NCBI GenBank assembly: GCA_028281635.1
Contig: JANQJM010000158.1
Span: forward strand, 1-51,861
Length of the DNA stretch: 51,861 nucleotides
From: Pseudomonadales bacterium
Lineage (GTDB): Bacteria; Pseudomonadota; Gammaproteobacteria; Pseudomonadales; Pseudohongiellaceae
Direction of reading: 5' to 3'
In this document: positions 8,162-17,473 of the stretch, piece by piece
Layout: every line of letters starts with the position of its first letter
How positions within the stretch are numbered: the first letter of the stretch is position 1
Program-made: the position numbers and the translations under genes
Notes under the pieces: generated by a model
Told to the model about the DNA's origin: nothing
Databases searched by the model: none
Seen by the model: the letters and a program-made list of their open reading frames with translations, nothing else

Positions 8162-9007
8162 ATGACCGAGTTTGTAGTGAGTGAGCCAGTCGCCGTCGGC
8201 GACACCGAAGTGCCGGTGTTTCGAATCCTGGGGCGTAATCCCGGACCGATGACTGGTCCCGGGACCAACAGTTACCTGATGGGCACTGAGCGGCTGTGCC
8301 TGCTGGACCCCGGTCCATTGGATCCGGAACAGTTGCAGTGTTTTTTGCACGCCATTGGCGGGCGCAAGTTGGAGTACATTTTACTCACTCATACCCATGG
8401 GGATCATTCGCCCGGGGCGGCTCCGTTAGCGGAAGCCACTGGCGCCGAAGTCGTCGGCTTGCCTGCGCCGGACGCCATTGGTCAGGACCGTAGTTTTAAG
8501 CCCGCGCGAATCTGGCAAAATGGTGATGTCATTGATCTGGGTGAATATCGTTTGGAACTTATTCACACGCCAGGGCACGTTTCTAACCATATTTGCTACT
8601 TACTGGTAGAGGAAAGTCTGTTGTTTACTGGCGATCATGTGCTGCAGGGTACGACCTCAGTTATCCTGCCGCCGGATGGGAATATGTCGGACTATCTGAA
8701 TTCACTGCGATTGCTACAGGAACGTGAGCTTAGATATCTCGCTCCGGGGCACGGTGGATTGATGTCTCAACCGCAAACTGAGATTGCCAATCTCATCGCG
8801 CATCGACTTAAAAGAGAGAGCAAGATTGTCTCTTCGATGCAGAGTCTGGGCGCCAGCAGTATCGATGAACTGGTGTTAGAAGCCTATGACGATGTCGCAT
8901 CGCACTTGATTCCCTGGGCGAAGAAAACGCTAACAGCACATCTGGTTAAATTACAAACAGAGGGACGGGCAACACTTGATGATTCGCTCTGGTCTCTGAA
9001 CGAATAA
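8162..9007 (+). CDS. MBL-fold metallohydrolase, LACTB2-like
   Basis: This 281-residue metallo-beta-lactamase-fold protein has the full metal site: His77, His79, Asp81 and His82 in HTHGDH, His139 in TPGHVSNH, Asp158 in TGDH and His197 in APGHGG. The N-terminal motif RNPGPMTGPGTNSYL and the C-terminal helical segment with IPWAKKTLTAHLVKL match the LACTB2-like group, a winged-helix-tailed subfamily with hydrolase or ribonuclease activity in characterised members. The substrate here is unknown. It is divergent from serA and is followed after four bases by the GIY-YIG gene, so it likely heads a four-gene operon. No strong ribosome binding site precedes its ATG. Confidence 0.85.
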   Translation: MTEFVVSEPVAVGDTEVPVFRILGRNPGPMTGPGTNSYLMGTERLCLLDPGPLDPEQLQCFLHAIGGRKLEYILLTHTHGDHSPGAAPLAEATGAEVVGLPAPDAIGQDRSFKPARIWQNGDVIDLGEYRLELIHTPGHVSNHICYLLVEESLLFTGDHVLQGTTSVILPPDGNMSDYLNSLRLLQERELRYLAPGHGGLMSQPQTEIANLIAHRLKRESKIVSSMQSLGASSIDELVLEAYDDVASHLIPWAKKTLTAHLVKLQTEGRATLDDSLWSLNE

Positions 9008-9010
9008 AGC

Positions 9011-9346
9011 GTGAGCCCCATAGATTCGCCCTGGACTGTTTATTTGATCCGCTGTGGGGATGGCAGCCTTTACACTGGCATAACAACCGACATGGAACGA
9101 CGACTGATAGAGCATAAAGACTCAGCTACCAGGAGTAGCGGCAATGGAACTGTCCGTGCTAAAGGTGCCAAGGCCTTGCGCGGGAAAGGACCACTGGCAC
9201 TAGCCTATACAGCACCGGCGCCAGATAGATCCATCGCTTCCAAAATGGAGTATAGGATTAAGCGTTTGAGCAAGACTGAAAAGGAAGCATTGGTTGCGGG
9301 AAAGCTTTCCATCGATGCAATTGTTTCCTCTGAAGACAAGAGTTAA
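9011..9346 (+). CDS. GIY-YIG domain protein, YhbQ-like
   Basis: This 111-residue single-domain GIY-YIG protein begins with GTG at 9011, four bases after the preceding stop. The motif reads [27 protein letters not shown], with Tyr11, Tyr21 and Arg30 at the positions expected for the nuclease core. YhbQ-type proteins are small putative structure-specific nucleases of uncertain cellular role. The insert [19 protein letters not shown] is typical of the subfamily. Its stop overlaps the next start by one base (TAATG), indicating translational coupling with the TudS-like gene. Confidence 0.85.
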   Translation: MSPIDSPWTVYLIRCGDGSLYTGITTDMERRLIEHKDSATRSSGNGTVRAKGAKALRGKGPLALAYTAPAPDRSIASKMEYRIKRLSKTEKEALVAGKLSIDAIVSSEDKS

Positions 9347-10338
9347 TGACGATGAGCGATCAACAGCAAATACCAGACACAGAGTCAGCGGCTATGACGA
9401 AAATACCCGTTGGCATAAGTAGCTGTTTGCTGGGAGAGCGAGTGCGCTTCGATGGTGGGCACAAAGGTCACTCCTATATTTCTGGAACCCTGGGTGAGTA
9501 CTTCGAATTTAAACCCTTTTGTCCGGAATTAGCTATTGGGCTGGGTGTTCCACGGAAACCAATTCGGCTTAAACGTGATTCCAATAAAGAAATTCGCTGT
9601 GTCGAAATCGAGAACAACGATAAAGACTATACAGACAAGTTAACGCAATGCGCTAACGAACAAACTCGATGGCAAGATTCGCTTTGCGGCTACATTCTCA
9701 AGAAAGACTCGCCCAGCTGCGGTATGGAGCGAGTCAAGATTTGGGATGATGTAATGCCTATTCGGGAAGGAGTCGGTATCTATGCAAAGCAGTTAATGGA
9801 GAACTTTCCATATCTCCCCGTGGAGGAAGAAGGAAGGTTAGGCGACGCCATATTGCGCGAGAACTTTGTGCAAAGAGTGTTTGTTATGCGCCGTTGGCAT
9901 GCGCTTACAGCCGAAGGTCTGACAGTAGGTAAGTTAGTAGATTTTCACGCCAGACATAAGCTTATCATCATGAGTCGGGAGCAAACCGCTTATCGAAAAC
10001 TCGGACAGTTGGTGGCGTCCACCGGGAAACATAATCTACAGGAGAATGCAGTAGATTATTTGAACCAACTAATGTCCGCGCTCAAAATAAGAGCCACCAG
10101 AAAAAATCAGGTTAATGTGTTGCAGCACATTCAAGGCTATTTGAAGAACTGCCTGGATAGAGACGACAAGCAGGAACTGGTGCAAACCATCGAGAATTAT
10201 CGAGTGGGGTTGGTTCCCCTGGTGGTGCCTATTACGCTGCTAAATCACTTTTTTCGTAAACATCCCAATGATTACATTTCCAATTCCTGGTACATGAAAC
10301 CTTATCCTTCAGAGTTGTGCCTGCAAAACGCTATCTGA
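9346..10338 (+). CDS. TudS-like (DUF523) and DUF1722 fusion protein
   Basis: This 330-residue protein joins an N-terminal DUF523 domain (residues about 20-170) to a C-terminal DUF1722 domain (about 180-320). DUF523 includes the thiouracil desulfurase TudS, which holds a [4Fe-4S] cluster on three cysteines and leaves one iron free to take sulfur. Candidate ligands here are Cys27 in SSCLLG, Cys59 in FCPE and Cys125 in SPSCG; this assignment is by pattern and is inference. DUF1722 (YbgA-like) has no proven function; its FVMRRWHAL and QTAYRKLGQLVAS signatures are visible. The start could be 9346 or the ATG six bases later. It overlaps the upstream GIY-YIG gene by one base. A role in thiolated nucleobase metabolism is plausible but untested for this fusion. 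Confidence 0.85.
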   Translation: MTMSDQQQIPDTESAAMTKIPVGISSCLLGERVRFDGGHKGHSYISGTLGEYFEFKPFCPELAIGLGVPRKPIRLKRDSNKEIRCVEIENNDKDYTDKLTQCANEQTRWQDSLCGYILKKDSPSCGMERVKIWDDVMPIREGVGIYAKQLMENFPYLPVEEEGRLGDAILRENFVQRVFVMRRWHALTAEGLTVGKLVDFHARHKLIIMSREQTAYRKLGQLVASTGKHNLQENAVDYLNQLMSALKIRATRKNQVNVLQHIQGYLKNCLDRDDKQELVQTIENYRVGLVPLVVPITLLNHFFRKHPNDYISNSWYMKPYPSELCLQNAI

Positions 10339-10345
10339 GCTCCCA

Positions 10346-10762
10346 ATGATAAAAGTAAAAGCCATTGACCACATCGTGCTACGTACGAGCGACCTTGCGG
10401 CCATGTTGCGATTCTATTGTGATTTGCTGAATTGCAGCGTTGAGCGCGAACTGCCCGATTTGGGTCTGGTACAGCTCAGGGCAGGTACTGCGCTGATAGA
10501 TCTGGTTTCAGTAGACAGTGAGCTTGGTAAGTTAGGCGGCAAGCCCCCGCAACAAGATGGCAGAAACATGGACCATATTTGTTTGCGTATCGCTCCATTG
10601 GAGGAGGCTGAACTAACGAGAATTCTCAATCAACAGGGCATTGATACAACTGAGTTTGCTGAGCGTTACGGTGCAGAGGGTTACGGTCGGTCCATCTATA
10701 TAAATGATCCAGAGTCCAATGTTGTGGAGTTGAAGTTTGAGCAGCGCATAACCACTGCCTAA
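10346..10762 (+). CDS. VOC superfamily (glyoxalase-like) protein
   Basis: This 138-residue protein has two beta-alpha-beta-beta-beta modules of the vicinal oxygen chelate fold. His9 in IDHIVLRT, His77 in MDHICLRI and Glu129 in NVVELKF fit a metal site of the glyoxalase/dioxygenase type, so it is probably catalytic. The substrate is not predictable; many such proteins are mis-called lactoylglutathione lyase. It begins eight bases after the TudS-like gene. Its stop codon overlaps the stop of the facing nhaC by four bases (CTAA). Confidence 0.82.
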   Translation: MIKVKAIDHIVLRTSDLAAMLRFYCDLLNCSVERELPDLGLVQLRAGTALIDLVSVDSELGKLGGKPPQQDGRNMDHICLRIAPLEEAELTRILNQQGIDTTEFAERYGAEGYGRSIYINDPESNVVELKFEQRITTA

Positions 10763-12246
10763 GCGGTGGAAGTGGCCGTATCAGCAATTTCTTCTTCCAT
10801 TGGTGTTATCTTGAATCCAATAAAGCCATAGATCGTGGCGATTACAGGATTAATTAAATTGAAGAAGCAATAAGGCAGATAGGCAAACGTCGCCACACCC
10901 AGGGTGCCAGCCATGTAGGCACCACAAGTGTTCCAGGGGACCAGCGGTGATGTGATCGTTCCCGAATCTTCCAGCGTGCGGCTAAGATTTTTCATATCCA
11001 GATTTCGATTCTGATACTCGAGTTTGTACATGCGACCAGGCAGTACCAGAGAGATGTATTGATCAGAGGTAATCAGGTTAGCGCCAATACAGGTAGCAAT
11101 GGTGGTAGCGATCAGGCTGCCAGTGCTATGCACGAAAGACAGTGCGTAATTGACCAGACATCTTAGCAGGCCGGTATGGTCCATCACGGCGCCAAACACC
11201 ATCGCACAGAGAATCAACCAAACAGTATTGAGCATAGAGCTCATGCCGCCCCGTGTCATCAAATCGTCAAGCGTGGCGTTACCGCTTTGTAGCACAAAAC
11301 CATCAAACAAGGTTAGCCAGATACCACGGAACAATGCGAGAGCAGCATTTGGTGCCTCTCCCGGCAGTGCCAGAATCGCTTGCCTTTGAAACACCAGTGC
11401 CAAAGCCACAGCAATCATGGCGCCACTAAGAATGGTAGGGATGGGCGGCAACTTCTTATTGGCCATCACCAGCAGAACGGCAACCGGTAACAGCATTACT
11501 GGATTGATGGAAAAGTTCTCTGTGATGAGCTGCAATGTGATCGCTAAATCATCGGCACTTGACTGGGCGTCGATGTTCAGACCGATGATTACGAACAAAA
11601 TAAGTGCGATAACGATGGACGGCACAGTGGTCCAGACCATATGACCAATATGAGTGAACAAATCCGTGCCAGCAACAGCCGGCGCCAGGTTCGTGGTTTC
11701 GGACAGAGGCGACATCTTGTCACCAAAGTAAGCACCCGAAATAATCGCGCCTGCTGTTATTTCTACTGACAAACCTAAGCCGGCAGCGGCACCAATTAGT
11801 GCTATTCCGACAGTGCCAGCCACAGTCCAGGAAGAACCAATGCTGAGCGCAATAAAGGCGCAAATCACACAGGTGGCAGCATAGAAAATGCTGGGATCGA
11901 GGATTAGCAGACTGTAGTAGATCATGGTGGGCACGGTGCCAGCCATAATCCAGGTGCCGATGAGCACACCAACACTGAACAGTATCAAACAAGGCTTGAT
12001 GGCGACCGAGATGCCCGCCACGATTGCGGCCTCAACATCTTTCCATGCTTGCCCATTGTTCCAGCCAATCAACGCGGCAACGGCAGCACCAACGCAGAGT
12101 GCAATTTGATTGGGACCGTAGCTGGCATCCTCGCCAAACAGGTAAACTGAAAAAGAGAGTAAAGCGACCAGTGCGCCGACAGGAATTAAGGCCTGCAGCA
12201 CTGTAGGGTTTACAACGGGTGGCTGGGTATCGATGGAATCAGTCAT
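10759..12246 (-). CDS. nhaC: NhaC-family Na+/H+ antiporter
   Basis: This 495-residue integral membrane protein has about eleven hydrophobic segments. Family-typical stretches include SIGSSWTVAGTVGIALIGAA (residues about 136-155), ISGAYFGDKMSPLSETTNLAPA, and near the C-terminus TSDQYISLVLPGRMYK and LVPWNTCGAYMAGTLGV. NhaC proteins exchange sodium for protons; relatives exchange malate-Na+/lactate-H+ or other solutes, so the substrate is less certain than the fold. The stop overlaps that of the facing VOC gene. The gene is divergent from proA and shares a 167-base intergenic region with it. Confidence 0.88.
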   Translation of the reverse strand: MTDSIDTQPPVVNPTVLQALIPVGALVALLSFSVYLFGEDASYGPNQIALCVGAAVAALIGWNNGQAWKDVEAAIVAGISVAIKPCLILFSVGVLIGTWIMAGTVPTMIYYSLLILDPSIFYAATCVICAFIALSIGSSWTVAGTVGIALIGAAAGLGLSVEITAGAIISGAYFGDKMSPLSETTNLAPAVAGTDLFTHIGHMVWTTVPSIVIALILFVIIGLNIDAQSSADDLAITLQLITENFSINPVMLLPVAVLLVMANKKLPPIPTILSGAMIAVALALVFQRQAILALPGEAPNAALALFRGIWLTLFDGFVLQSGNATLDDLMTRGGMSSMLNTVWLILCAMVFGAVMDHTGLLRCLVNYALSFVHSTGSLIATTIATCIGANLITSDQYISLVLPGRMYKLEYQNRNLDMKNLSRTLEDSGTITSPLVPWNTCGAYMAGTLGVATFAYLPYCFFNLINPVIATIYGFIGFKITPMEEEIADTATSTA

Positions 12247-12311
12247 TGATTACTTAGGGCTGGACTGCGCGTCAGCCAATAACTACTAATCTCGGGCCAA
12301 GCATATCGGGA

Positions 12312-12348
12312 TTGTCGGCTGCCTGTCTAATGGGGATTGGGGTATAAT
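12312..12348 (+). promoter_or_regulatory. Probable sigma-70 promoter of the proA operon
   Basis: A perfect -10 hexamer TATAAT lies at 12343-12348, 66 bases before the proA start. An 18-base spacer leads to CTGCCT at 12319-12324, a weak -35. A better hexamer, TTGTCG at 12312-12317, is too far upstream for a normal spacer. The stretch between is G-rich. Confidence 0.5.
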
Positions 12349-12413
12349 CTACCCCCTTTAATATTGGGATAGACAGCGACTTTACTGGTCCGAAGTAGAG
12401 CTATGACAGAGCT

Positions 12414-13694
12414 ATGAATAGTGCGGAAAGTTACATGACCGAAGTCGAAGCCTACATGGTGAAGCTGGGCGCACAGGCCCGGCAAGCGGCCCAGAGTGTC
12501 AACAAGGCTTCCACGGCGCAGAAAAATGCCGCTCTGATTGCCATGGCAGAGGGCATCGATGCTAATAGGGAGGCTTTGATGCTTGCCAATCAGCAGGATT
12601 TGGCAGCGGGTAGGGAAAAGTCTCTGGCGCCTGCGTTAATGGATCGTCTGGAACTCACACCGGCTCGCATCGACACCATGATCGAGGGGCTGCGACAGGT
12701 AGCGGCTTTACCAGACCCCGTGGGTGAAGTAACTGATCTGAAGTATCGACCCAGCGGCATTCAGGTTGGTCGTATGCGAGTCCCCTTGGGGGTCACTGGC
12801 ATTATCTATGAGTCACGGCCAAATGTGACGTGCGAAGCCGCCAGCCTTTGCCTGAAATCTGGAAATGCCACGATACTGCGTGGCGGATCTGAAGCAATTC
12901 ACTCCAATCAAGCTATCGCGAAAATCATTCGCTCTGGACTCGAATCTGCAGGGATCGACGCTCATGCTGTGCAGATTCTGGATCGCACGGATCGCGAAGC
13001 AGTCGGCAAGCTCATAACCATGCCAGAGTATGTGGATGTGATCGTGCCGCGAGGTGGTAAGGGTTTAATTGAGCGCATCAGTCAGGATGCCAAGGTGCCG
13101 GTGATCAAGCATCTCGATGGTAATTGTCATGTGTATGTCGATGACAAAGCGGATCTGGAAAAATCAATTGCAGTTGTAGAAAACGCAAAGACTCAGCGCT
13201 ATGGAACTTGCTGCACCATGGAATCCTTGTTGGTTGCCGAATCAGTTGCAGAACAAGTGCTGCCACAGATTGCTGATGCCTTTCGTCGCCATAGTGTCGA
13301 AATGCGCGGCTGTGAGCGTACGCTAGAGATAGTCAATGATGCTGAACCGGCAACGGAAACAGATTGGGAAACGGAATACCTGGCTGCAATTGTTTCCATA
13401 AAAGTAGTGGCGGACCTGGACGAAGCGATATTTCATATCAATCGTTATAGTTCCCAGCATACTGATTCCATCATGACGGAGGATATCAACCGGGCACAGC
13501 GTTTTATGCGTGAGGTGGACTCAAGCTCGGTCATGGTCAATGCGTCGACCCGATTCGCCGATGGTTTCGAATATGGTCTGGGAGCGGAAATAGGAATTTC
13601 TACTGACAAACTACATGCCCGTGGTCCGGTAGGGCTTGAAGGTCTGACTTCGCAAAAGTATATCGTGTTGGGGGACGGCCATATTCGGCAATGA
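12414..13694 (+). CDS. proA: Glutamate-5-semialdehyde dehydrogenase
   Basis: ProA reduces gamma-glutamyl phosphate to glutamate semialdehyde with NADPH in proline synthesis. The 426-residue protein has the family blocks [42 protein letters not shown] and the active-site stretch [12 protein letters not shown], where the first of two adjacent cysteines is the usual nucleophile. The C-terminal [23 protein letters not shown] is nearly invariant. ATG 12414 and ATG 12435 are both possible starts, with no good ribosome binding site before either. Its last four bases overlap the nadD start (ATGA), so nadD translation is likely coupled. Confidence 0.96.
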   Translation: MNSAESYMTEVEAYMVKLGAQARQAAQSVNKASTAQKNAALIAMAEGIDANREALMLANQQDLAAGREKSLAPALMDRLELTPARIDTMIEGLRQVAALPDPVGEVTDLKYRPSGIQVGRMRVPLGVTGIIYESRPNVTCEAASLCLKSGNATILRGGSEAIHSNQAIAKIIRSGLESAGIDAHAVQILDRTDREAVGKLITMPEYVDVIVPRGGKGLIERISQDAKVPVIKHLDGNCHVYVDDKADLEKSIAVVENAKTQRYGTCCTMESLLVAESVAEQVLPQIADAFRRHSVEMRGCERTLEIVNDAEPATETDWETEYLAAIVSIKVVADLDEAIFHINRYSSQHTDSIMTEDINRAQRFMREVDSSSVMVNASTRFADGFEYGLGAEIGISTDKLHARGPVGLEGLTSQKYIVLGDGHIRQ

Positions 13695-14326
13695 GTTCTC
13701 GTTTAGGTGTTCTCGGTGGCATGTTTGATCCGGTGCACAGAGGGCACATCGCCGCTGCCCGACTCGCTTTGACGGCACTGCAGTTAGATCGAATAAAGTT
13801 AATTCCCTGTAATCAACCCAACCACAGAGATCCTGCCTTCGTTCCGGCACAACATCGACTCGCGATGTTACGACTCGCCGCTTCAGCAGATGATCAAATC
13901 GAGGTGGATGATTGTGAAATTGTCCGCGGCGGGACCTCATACTCAGTCGAGACCCTGAGCGCTTTGAGTGAGTCGGGAAGCTTTGAAAGTATCGTGTTTG
14001 TGCTGGGGATGGATTCGTTAAATACGCTTCCTACCTGGCATCAATGGCAGTCACTCTTCAATTTTTGTCACCTAATGGTATTGGCAAGAGGTGGGCAAAC
14101 CGTTGATCCAGAGGTAGCGCGTCAAATTGACCTTGACTCGCGCCTGGTTGCTTCCAGTGTAGAGTTGCAAGCTGCTGAACATGGAAAAGTATTTATGCAC
14201 GCAGATTTTGACTTCGACATGTCGTCTACCCAAATTCGCAATGCGATTTCGACGGGCAACTGTCTAAGCCAATACCTTTGCGATGCCGTGATTGACTATA
14301 TTCGAAACAACAAACTCTATTCCTGA
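13691..14326 (+). CDS. nadD: Nicotinate-nucleotide adenylyltransferase
   Basis: NadD adenylates nicotinate mononucleotide to deamido-NAD. The 211-residue protein carries the nucleotidyltransferase motif [11 protein letters not shown] at residues 9-19 and the C-terminal SSTQIRNAI (the ISSTxIR motif). The central [16 protein letters not shown] block matches NadD rather than CoaD. It overlaps proA by four bases and precedes rsfS by 23 bases, the conserved gammaproteobacterial order. Confidence 0.95.
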   Translation: MSSRLGVLGGMFDPVHRGHIAAARLALTALQLDRIKLIPCNQPNHRDPAFVPAQHRLAMLRLAASADDQIEVDDCEIVRGGTSYSVETLSALSESGSFESIVFVLGMDSLNTLPTWHQWQSLFNFCHLMVLARGGQTVDPEVARQIDLDSRLVASSVELQAAEHGKVFMHADFDFDMSSTQIRNAISTGNCLSQYLCDAVIDYIRNNKLYS

Positions 14327-14349
14327 ATTAATTAAACGACTGATTGTGA

Positions 14350-14724
14350 ATGAAGGCAGAAAGCTTGGATAGCAAACGATTAGCACAGATCACTGTAGAT
14401 GCGCTGGATGACTTGAAAGGACAGTCCATACGCAGCATCAATGTGAAAAAACTCACCGAAATCACTGATTACATGGTAATTGCAACCGGTCGATCCAGCA
14501 CTCATGTCAAGGCGCTTTCCGATGAAGTGGTGAAGAAAGTAAAAGAGGCTGGGGGCGAAGTCATTGGAGTCGAAGGCAAGATGCAATCGGAATGGGTGTT
14601 AGTGGATGTGGGTGATGTGGTAGTACACATCATGATGGCGCCAGTGCGAGCCCTGTACAATCTGGAAGAGCTGTGGAGCTTTCAAGCGTCACCAGATTCG
14701 GAAGCAGAGTCCGGGTCGGCTTAG
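14350..14724 (+). CDS. rsfS: Ribosomal silencing factor RsfS
   Basis: RsfS binds ribosomal protein L14 and blocks 30S-50S joining when nutrients are scarce. The 124-residue protein has the conserved core ITDYMVIATGRSSTHVKALSD (one typical block), GVEGKMQSEWVLVDVGDVVVHIM and RALYNLEELW. It lies between nadD and rlmH as in most gammaproteobacteria. No good ribosome binding site precedes the ATG. Confidence 0.95.
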   Translation: MKAESLDSKRLAQITVDALDDLKGQSIRSINVKKLTEITDYMVIATGRSSTHVKALSDEVVKKVKEAGGEVIGVEGKMQSEWVLVDVGDVVVHIMMAPVRALYNLEELWSFQASPDSEAESGSA

Positions 14725-14760
14725 GCCCTGCATGGACCTTTGGTATTCAAGTCGCGAAAC

Positions 14761-15231
14761 ATGAAACTCAGGTTAATCTGCGTTGGCGACCGCATGCCAA
14801 ACTGGGTTCAGCAGGGTTGTGATGAATACGCCAAGCGAATCCAGCGCGAGCTGGGATTCTCACTGATCGAAGTTCCCATGGCCAAGCGCAGTAAGGCGCT
14901 GTCAGTGGAAAAATGCCTGGACAAAGAAGCGGCCGATCTCATGGCCAGGATCGGTCCGAATGACTATGTGGTGGCATTGGAGGTGACGGGTAAAGCCTTC
15001 TCTACTGAAGGTTTCGCTGCTGAGGTTCAGCGCCTGCGAGATCAAGGTCAAAACTTGTGCTTGCTGATTGGCGGTCCCGATGGTCTTGCAGGGCCTATAT
15101 TGCAGCGGGCCAATGCAAAATGGTCTCTTTCCCAAATGACCATGCCACACCCACTGGCCAGGATAGTACTGGTTGAGCAGCTGTACCGGGCGGTGTCGCT
15201 TCTGCAGGGGCATCCTTACCATCGCGCCTGA
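14761..15231 (+). CDS. rlmH: 23S rRNA pseudouridine1915 N3-methyltransferase
   Basis: RlmH is a SPOUT methyltransferase that methylates pseudouridine 1915 of 23S rRNA on assembled 70S ribosomes. From MKLRLICVGDRMP the protein has 156 residues, matching the family; the frame opens seven codons earlier with TTG but that extension is not conserved. The knot region shows LLIGGPDGL and MPHPLARIVLVEQLYRA, with the usual C-terminus GHPYHRA. It follows rsfS by 36 bases. Confidence 0.95.
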   Translation: MKLRLICVGDRMPNWVQQGCDEYAKRIQRELGFSLIEVPMAKRSKALSVEKCLDKEAADLMARIGPNDYVVALEVTGKAFSTEGFAAEVQRLRDQGQNLCLLIGGPDGLAGPILQRANAKWSLSQMTMPHPLARIVLVEQLYRAVSLLQGHPYHRA

Positions 15232-15487
15232 GTCATCAATAGCGGCGCCAGGTAGCATTAAAAACCAAAGAAAAACCAGTTAAACTGCTGTTTTTAGCGA
15301 ATAAACTGAGATTTAAACTTTCCCTGGACATAGCGGTCTAAAACTTTCCAGGCTCCGGCTTCAAGCCGGATTTCCCCCAGCCGATTATTTGTAGTGTCGC
15401 CGGCACTTCATTGCCTGGTCGAGCTACCCAGCAGAAAGTTTCGCAGGCGATGACCAGCCGAAATCAGGACGGATACTTCTTACAGCT
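15232..15487 (+). promoter_or_regulatory. Structured leader between rlmH and mrdA
   Basis: This 256-base gap holds ordered repeats. AAACTTTCC occurs at 15315-15323 and 15341-15349, and the complement GAAAGTTT near 15432. CCTGGA (15323-15328) can pair with TCCAGG (15347-15352). A perfect stem TCCGGCT/AGCCGGA with a three-base loop sits at 15354-15370, followed by TTTCCCCC. It may be an attenuator, an operator region or a terminator for the upstream genes with a new promoter for the elongation genes. I cannot decide from sequence. Confidence 0.4.
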
Positions 15488-17473
15488 ATGACAGGCAAAT
15501 GGCAGCTAAAAGATCACGAAGCGGAGCAGCGGTTGTTTAATCGTCGACTGACCGCCGGGGCGTTGGTCATTATCTTGCTCTTCGCCGCGTTGATAGCGAA
15601 ATTAATCGATCTGCAAATCAATCAATATGAGTACTTCTCAGCCCGCTCCGATGGGAATCGCCTGCATTCGCAGTATGTGCCTCCTGCTAGAGGTCTTATC
15701 TTCGACCGTCATGGTGAACTGATAGCGGACAATCAACCTATATTCAATCTCACCATTGTGCGTGAACAAGTCGAAGATCTGGATGAAACGCTGGAGTTTC
15801 TTGGCACACTAATTCGACTTACTGATGACGATATCGAACAGTTTCGAAATCGTATGCGCCGAAACCGAGTGCCATTTTCCTCAGTGCCACTTCGTTATGT
15901 GTTGGACGATGAAGAAAAGTCAAAGATAGCGGTGAATAGCCATCTGCTACCCGGTATCGCCATCGAGCCACAATTCGTTCGCAGCTATCCGCTTAAAGAT
16001 TTGACCGCTCACGCAATAGGTTATGTATCCGAAATTAATCGCGATGAATTAGATCGGCTCACAGAGGAGCAGCGGGAGAATTACGGCGGCACTAATCATA
16101 TCGGGAAGACCGGTATCGAGCGTACTTACGAGGAGCTCTTACATGGCACTGTTGGCTATGAAACTGTAGAGAAGAACAATAGAGGTCAGGTTATGCGTAG
16201 GCTTGACCGCACCGACCCTATTGCAGGAAAAAACATCAGCTTGCATCTGGATGCGAAACTTCAAGTCGCAGCGGAAAAAGCGTTGGGCGATTTTCGAGGT
16301 GCAGTGGTTGCAATAGAGCCGGCTACCGGTGGAATTCTGGCGATGGTGAGTAAACCGGGTTTCGATCCAAACCTGTTTGTAACCGGGATTAGTAGCAAAG
16401 ACTACTCAGTATTGGTCAACGATGTCATCAATACGCCTCTGTTTGATCGCAGCACTAGTCCTTACCCTCCAGGTTCAACCATCAAACCCTTCCTGGGCAT
16501 GGCGGGTTTGCACCATGAGTACGTTGATTACGACTACACAATTGAGGACCCAGGTTACTTCCGTCTTCCAGGAGTTTCCTACCGGTGGGGGGATTGGACT
16601 TTGCGAAGCGCGATTGGTGGGGGCCATGGCACTACCAATCTACAGCGAGCGATTTTTCAATCATGCGATACCTTCTTCTATGATCTAGGTAACCGCATGG
16701 GTATCGATACCATTCATTCATTTATGTCGCTGTTTGGATTTGGTGACAACTTCGCGTTGGATGTCGGCTACGCGCGGACCGGCGTATTACCCTCAAGAGA
16801 CTGGAAGTTGGAGACTAGAGGCGAACCCTGGTATCCGGGTGACACCATAAATTCTTCAATCGGGCAGGGGTATATGTGGGCAACCCCTCTGCAACTTGCC
16901 ACGGCGACCGCGGTGATGGCAAACAAGGGCAAGGTAGTTCGACCGAGAATGCTGCGATCGGTGGATGATGTGATGGTCGAACCAATCGCCGATGATTATG
17001 CCGGTGACGTGGTGGTTGCTGATGCAGATTATTGGCGCTATATCCATGAATCCATGACCATGGTTGTGCATCGGCCTACCGGAACGGGCGCATTTAGAGA
17101 TTATGGTGGAGCCTATTTGACTACTGCCGCTCTGGATAAAGAAATGCCCTATCAAATGGCAGGAAAAACTGGAACGGCGCAGGTTGTCGCCATCGATCAG
17201 AGTATTCGTAACAGTGATGACATCGAAGTCTCTGATTTGAACAAAGACCATGCCTGGTTCGTCTCCTTTGCTCCATCAATGAATGAACAGGTCGAACCCA
17301 AGATCGCACTTGCTGTATTCGTTGAAAACGGTGAATCAGGGAGTGGGGTTGCCGCTCCGATCGCCAAGGAAATTATTGATACCTACCTGCTCGATATCTT
17401 GGATATCGATTTTGCGGCTCTGGAAGAGCAGGCTGTGCAGGATGTCAATTTGATCAGTCAGGCCGATGATTAA
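15488..17473 (+). CDS. mrdA: Penicillin-binding protein 2
   Basis: PBP2 is the elongasome transpeptidase that cross-links peptidoglycan in the lateral wall. The 661-residue protein has one membrane anchor (residues about 23-43), a pedestal domain with ARGLIFDRHGELIADN, and a transpeptidase domain with Ser330-x-x-Lys333 (GSTIKP), Ser392-Cys-Asp394 and Lys560-Thr-Gly562. The SCD form of the second motif is normal for PBP2. It is slightly longer than the E. coli protein at the C-terminus. Its end overlaps the rodA start by eight bases, so the two partner proteins are translationally coupled. Confidence 0.96.
   Translation: MTGKWQLKDHEAEQRLFNRRLTAGALVIILLFAALIAKLIDLQINQYEYFSARSDGNRLHSQYVPPARGLIFDRHGELIADNQPIFNLTIVREQVEDLDETLEFLGTLIRLTDDDIEQFRNRMRRNRVPFSSVPLRYVLDDEEKSKIAVNSHLLPGIAIEPQFVRSYPLKDLTAHAIGYVSEINRDELDRLTEEQRENYGGTNHIGKTGIERTYEELLHGTVGYETVEKNNRGQVMRRLDRTDPIAGKNISLHLDAKLQVAAEKALGDFRGAVVAIEPATGGILAMVSKPGFDPNLFVTGISSKDYSVLVNDVINTPLFDRSTSPYPPGSTIKPFLGMAGLHHEYVDYDYTIEDPGYFRLPGVSYRWGDWTLRSAIGGGHGTTNLQRAIFQSCDTFFYDLGNRMGIDTIHSFMSLFGFGDNFALDVGYARTGVLPSRDWKLETRGEPWYPGDTINSSIGQGYMWATPLQLATATAVMANKGKVVRPRMLRSVDDVMVEPIADDYAGDVVVADADYWRYIHESMTMVVHRPTGTGAFRDYGGAYLTTAALDKEMPYQMAGKTGTAQVVAIDQSIRNSDDIEVSDLNKDHAWFVSFAPSMNEQVEPKIALAVFVENGESGSGVAAPIAKEIIDTYLLDILDIDFAALEEQAVQDVNLISQADD

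Noticed and set aside
7994..8350. Reverse-strand frames of 86 and 118 residues upstream of serA
   Set aside because: Both run antisense through the start of the MBL-fold gene and lack any family resemblance.
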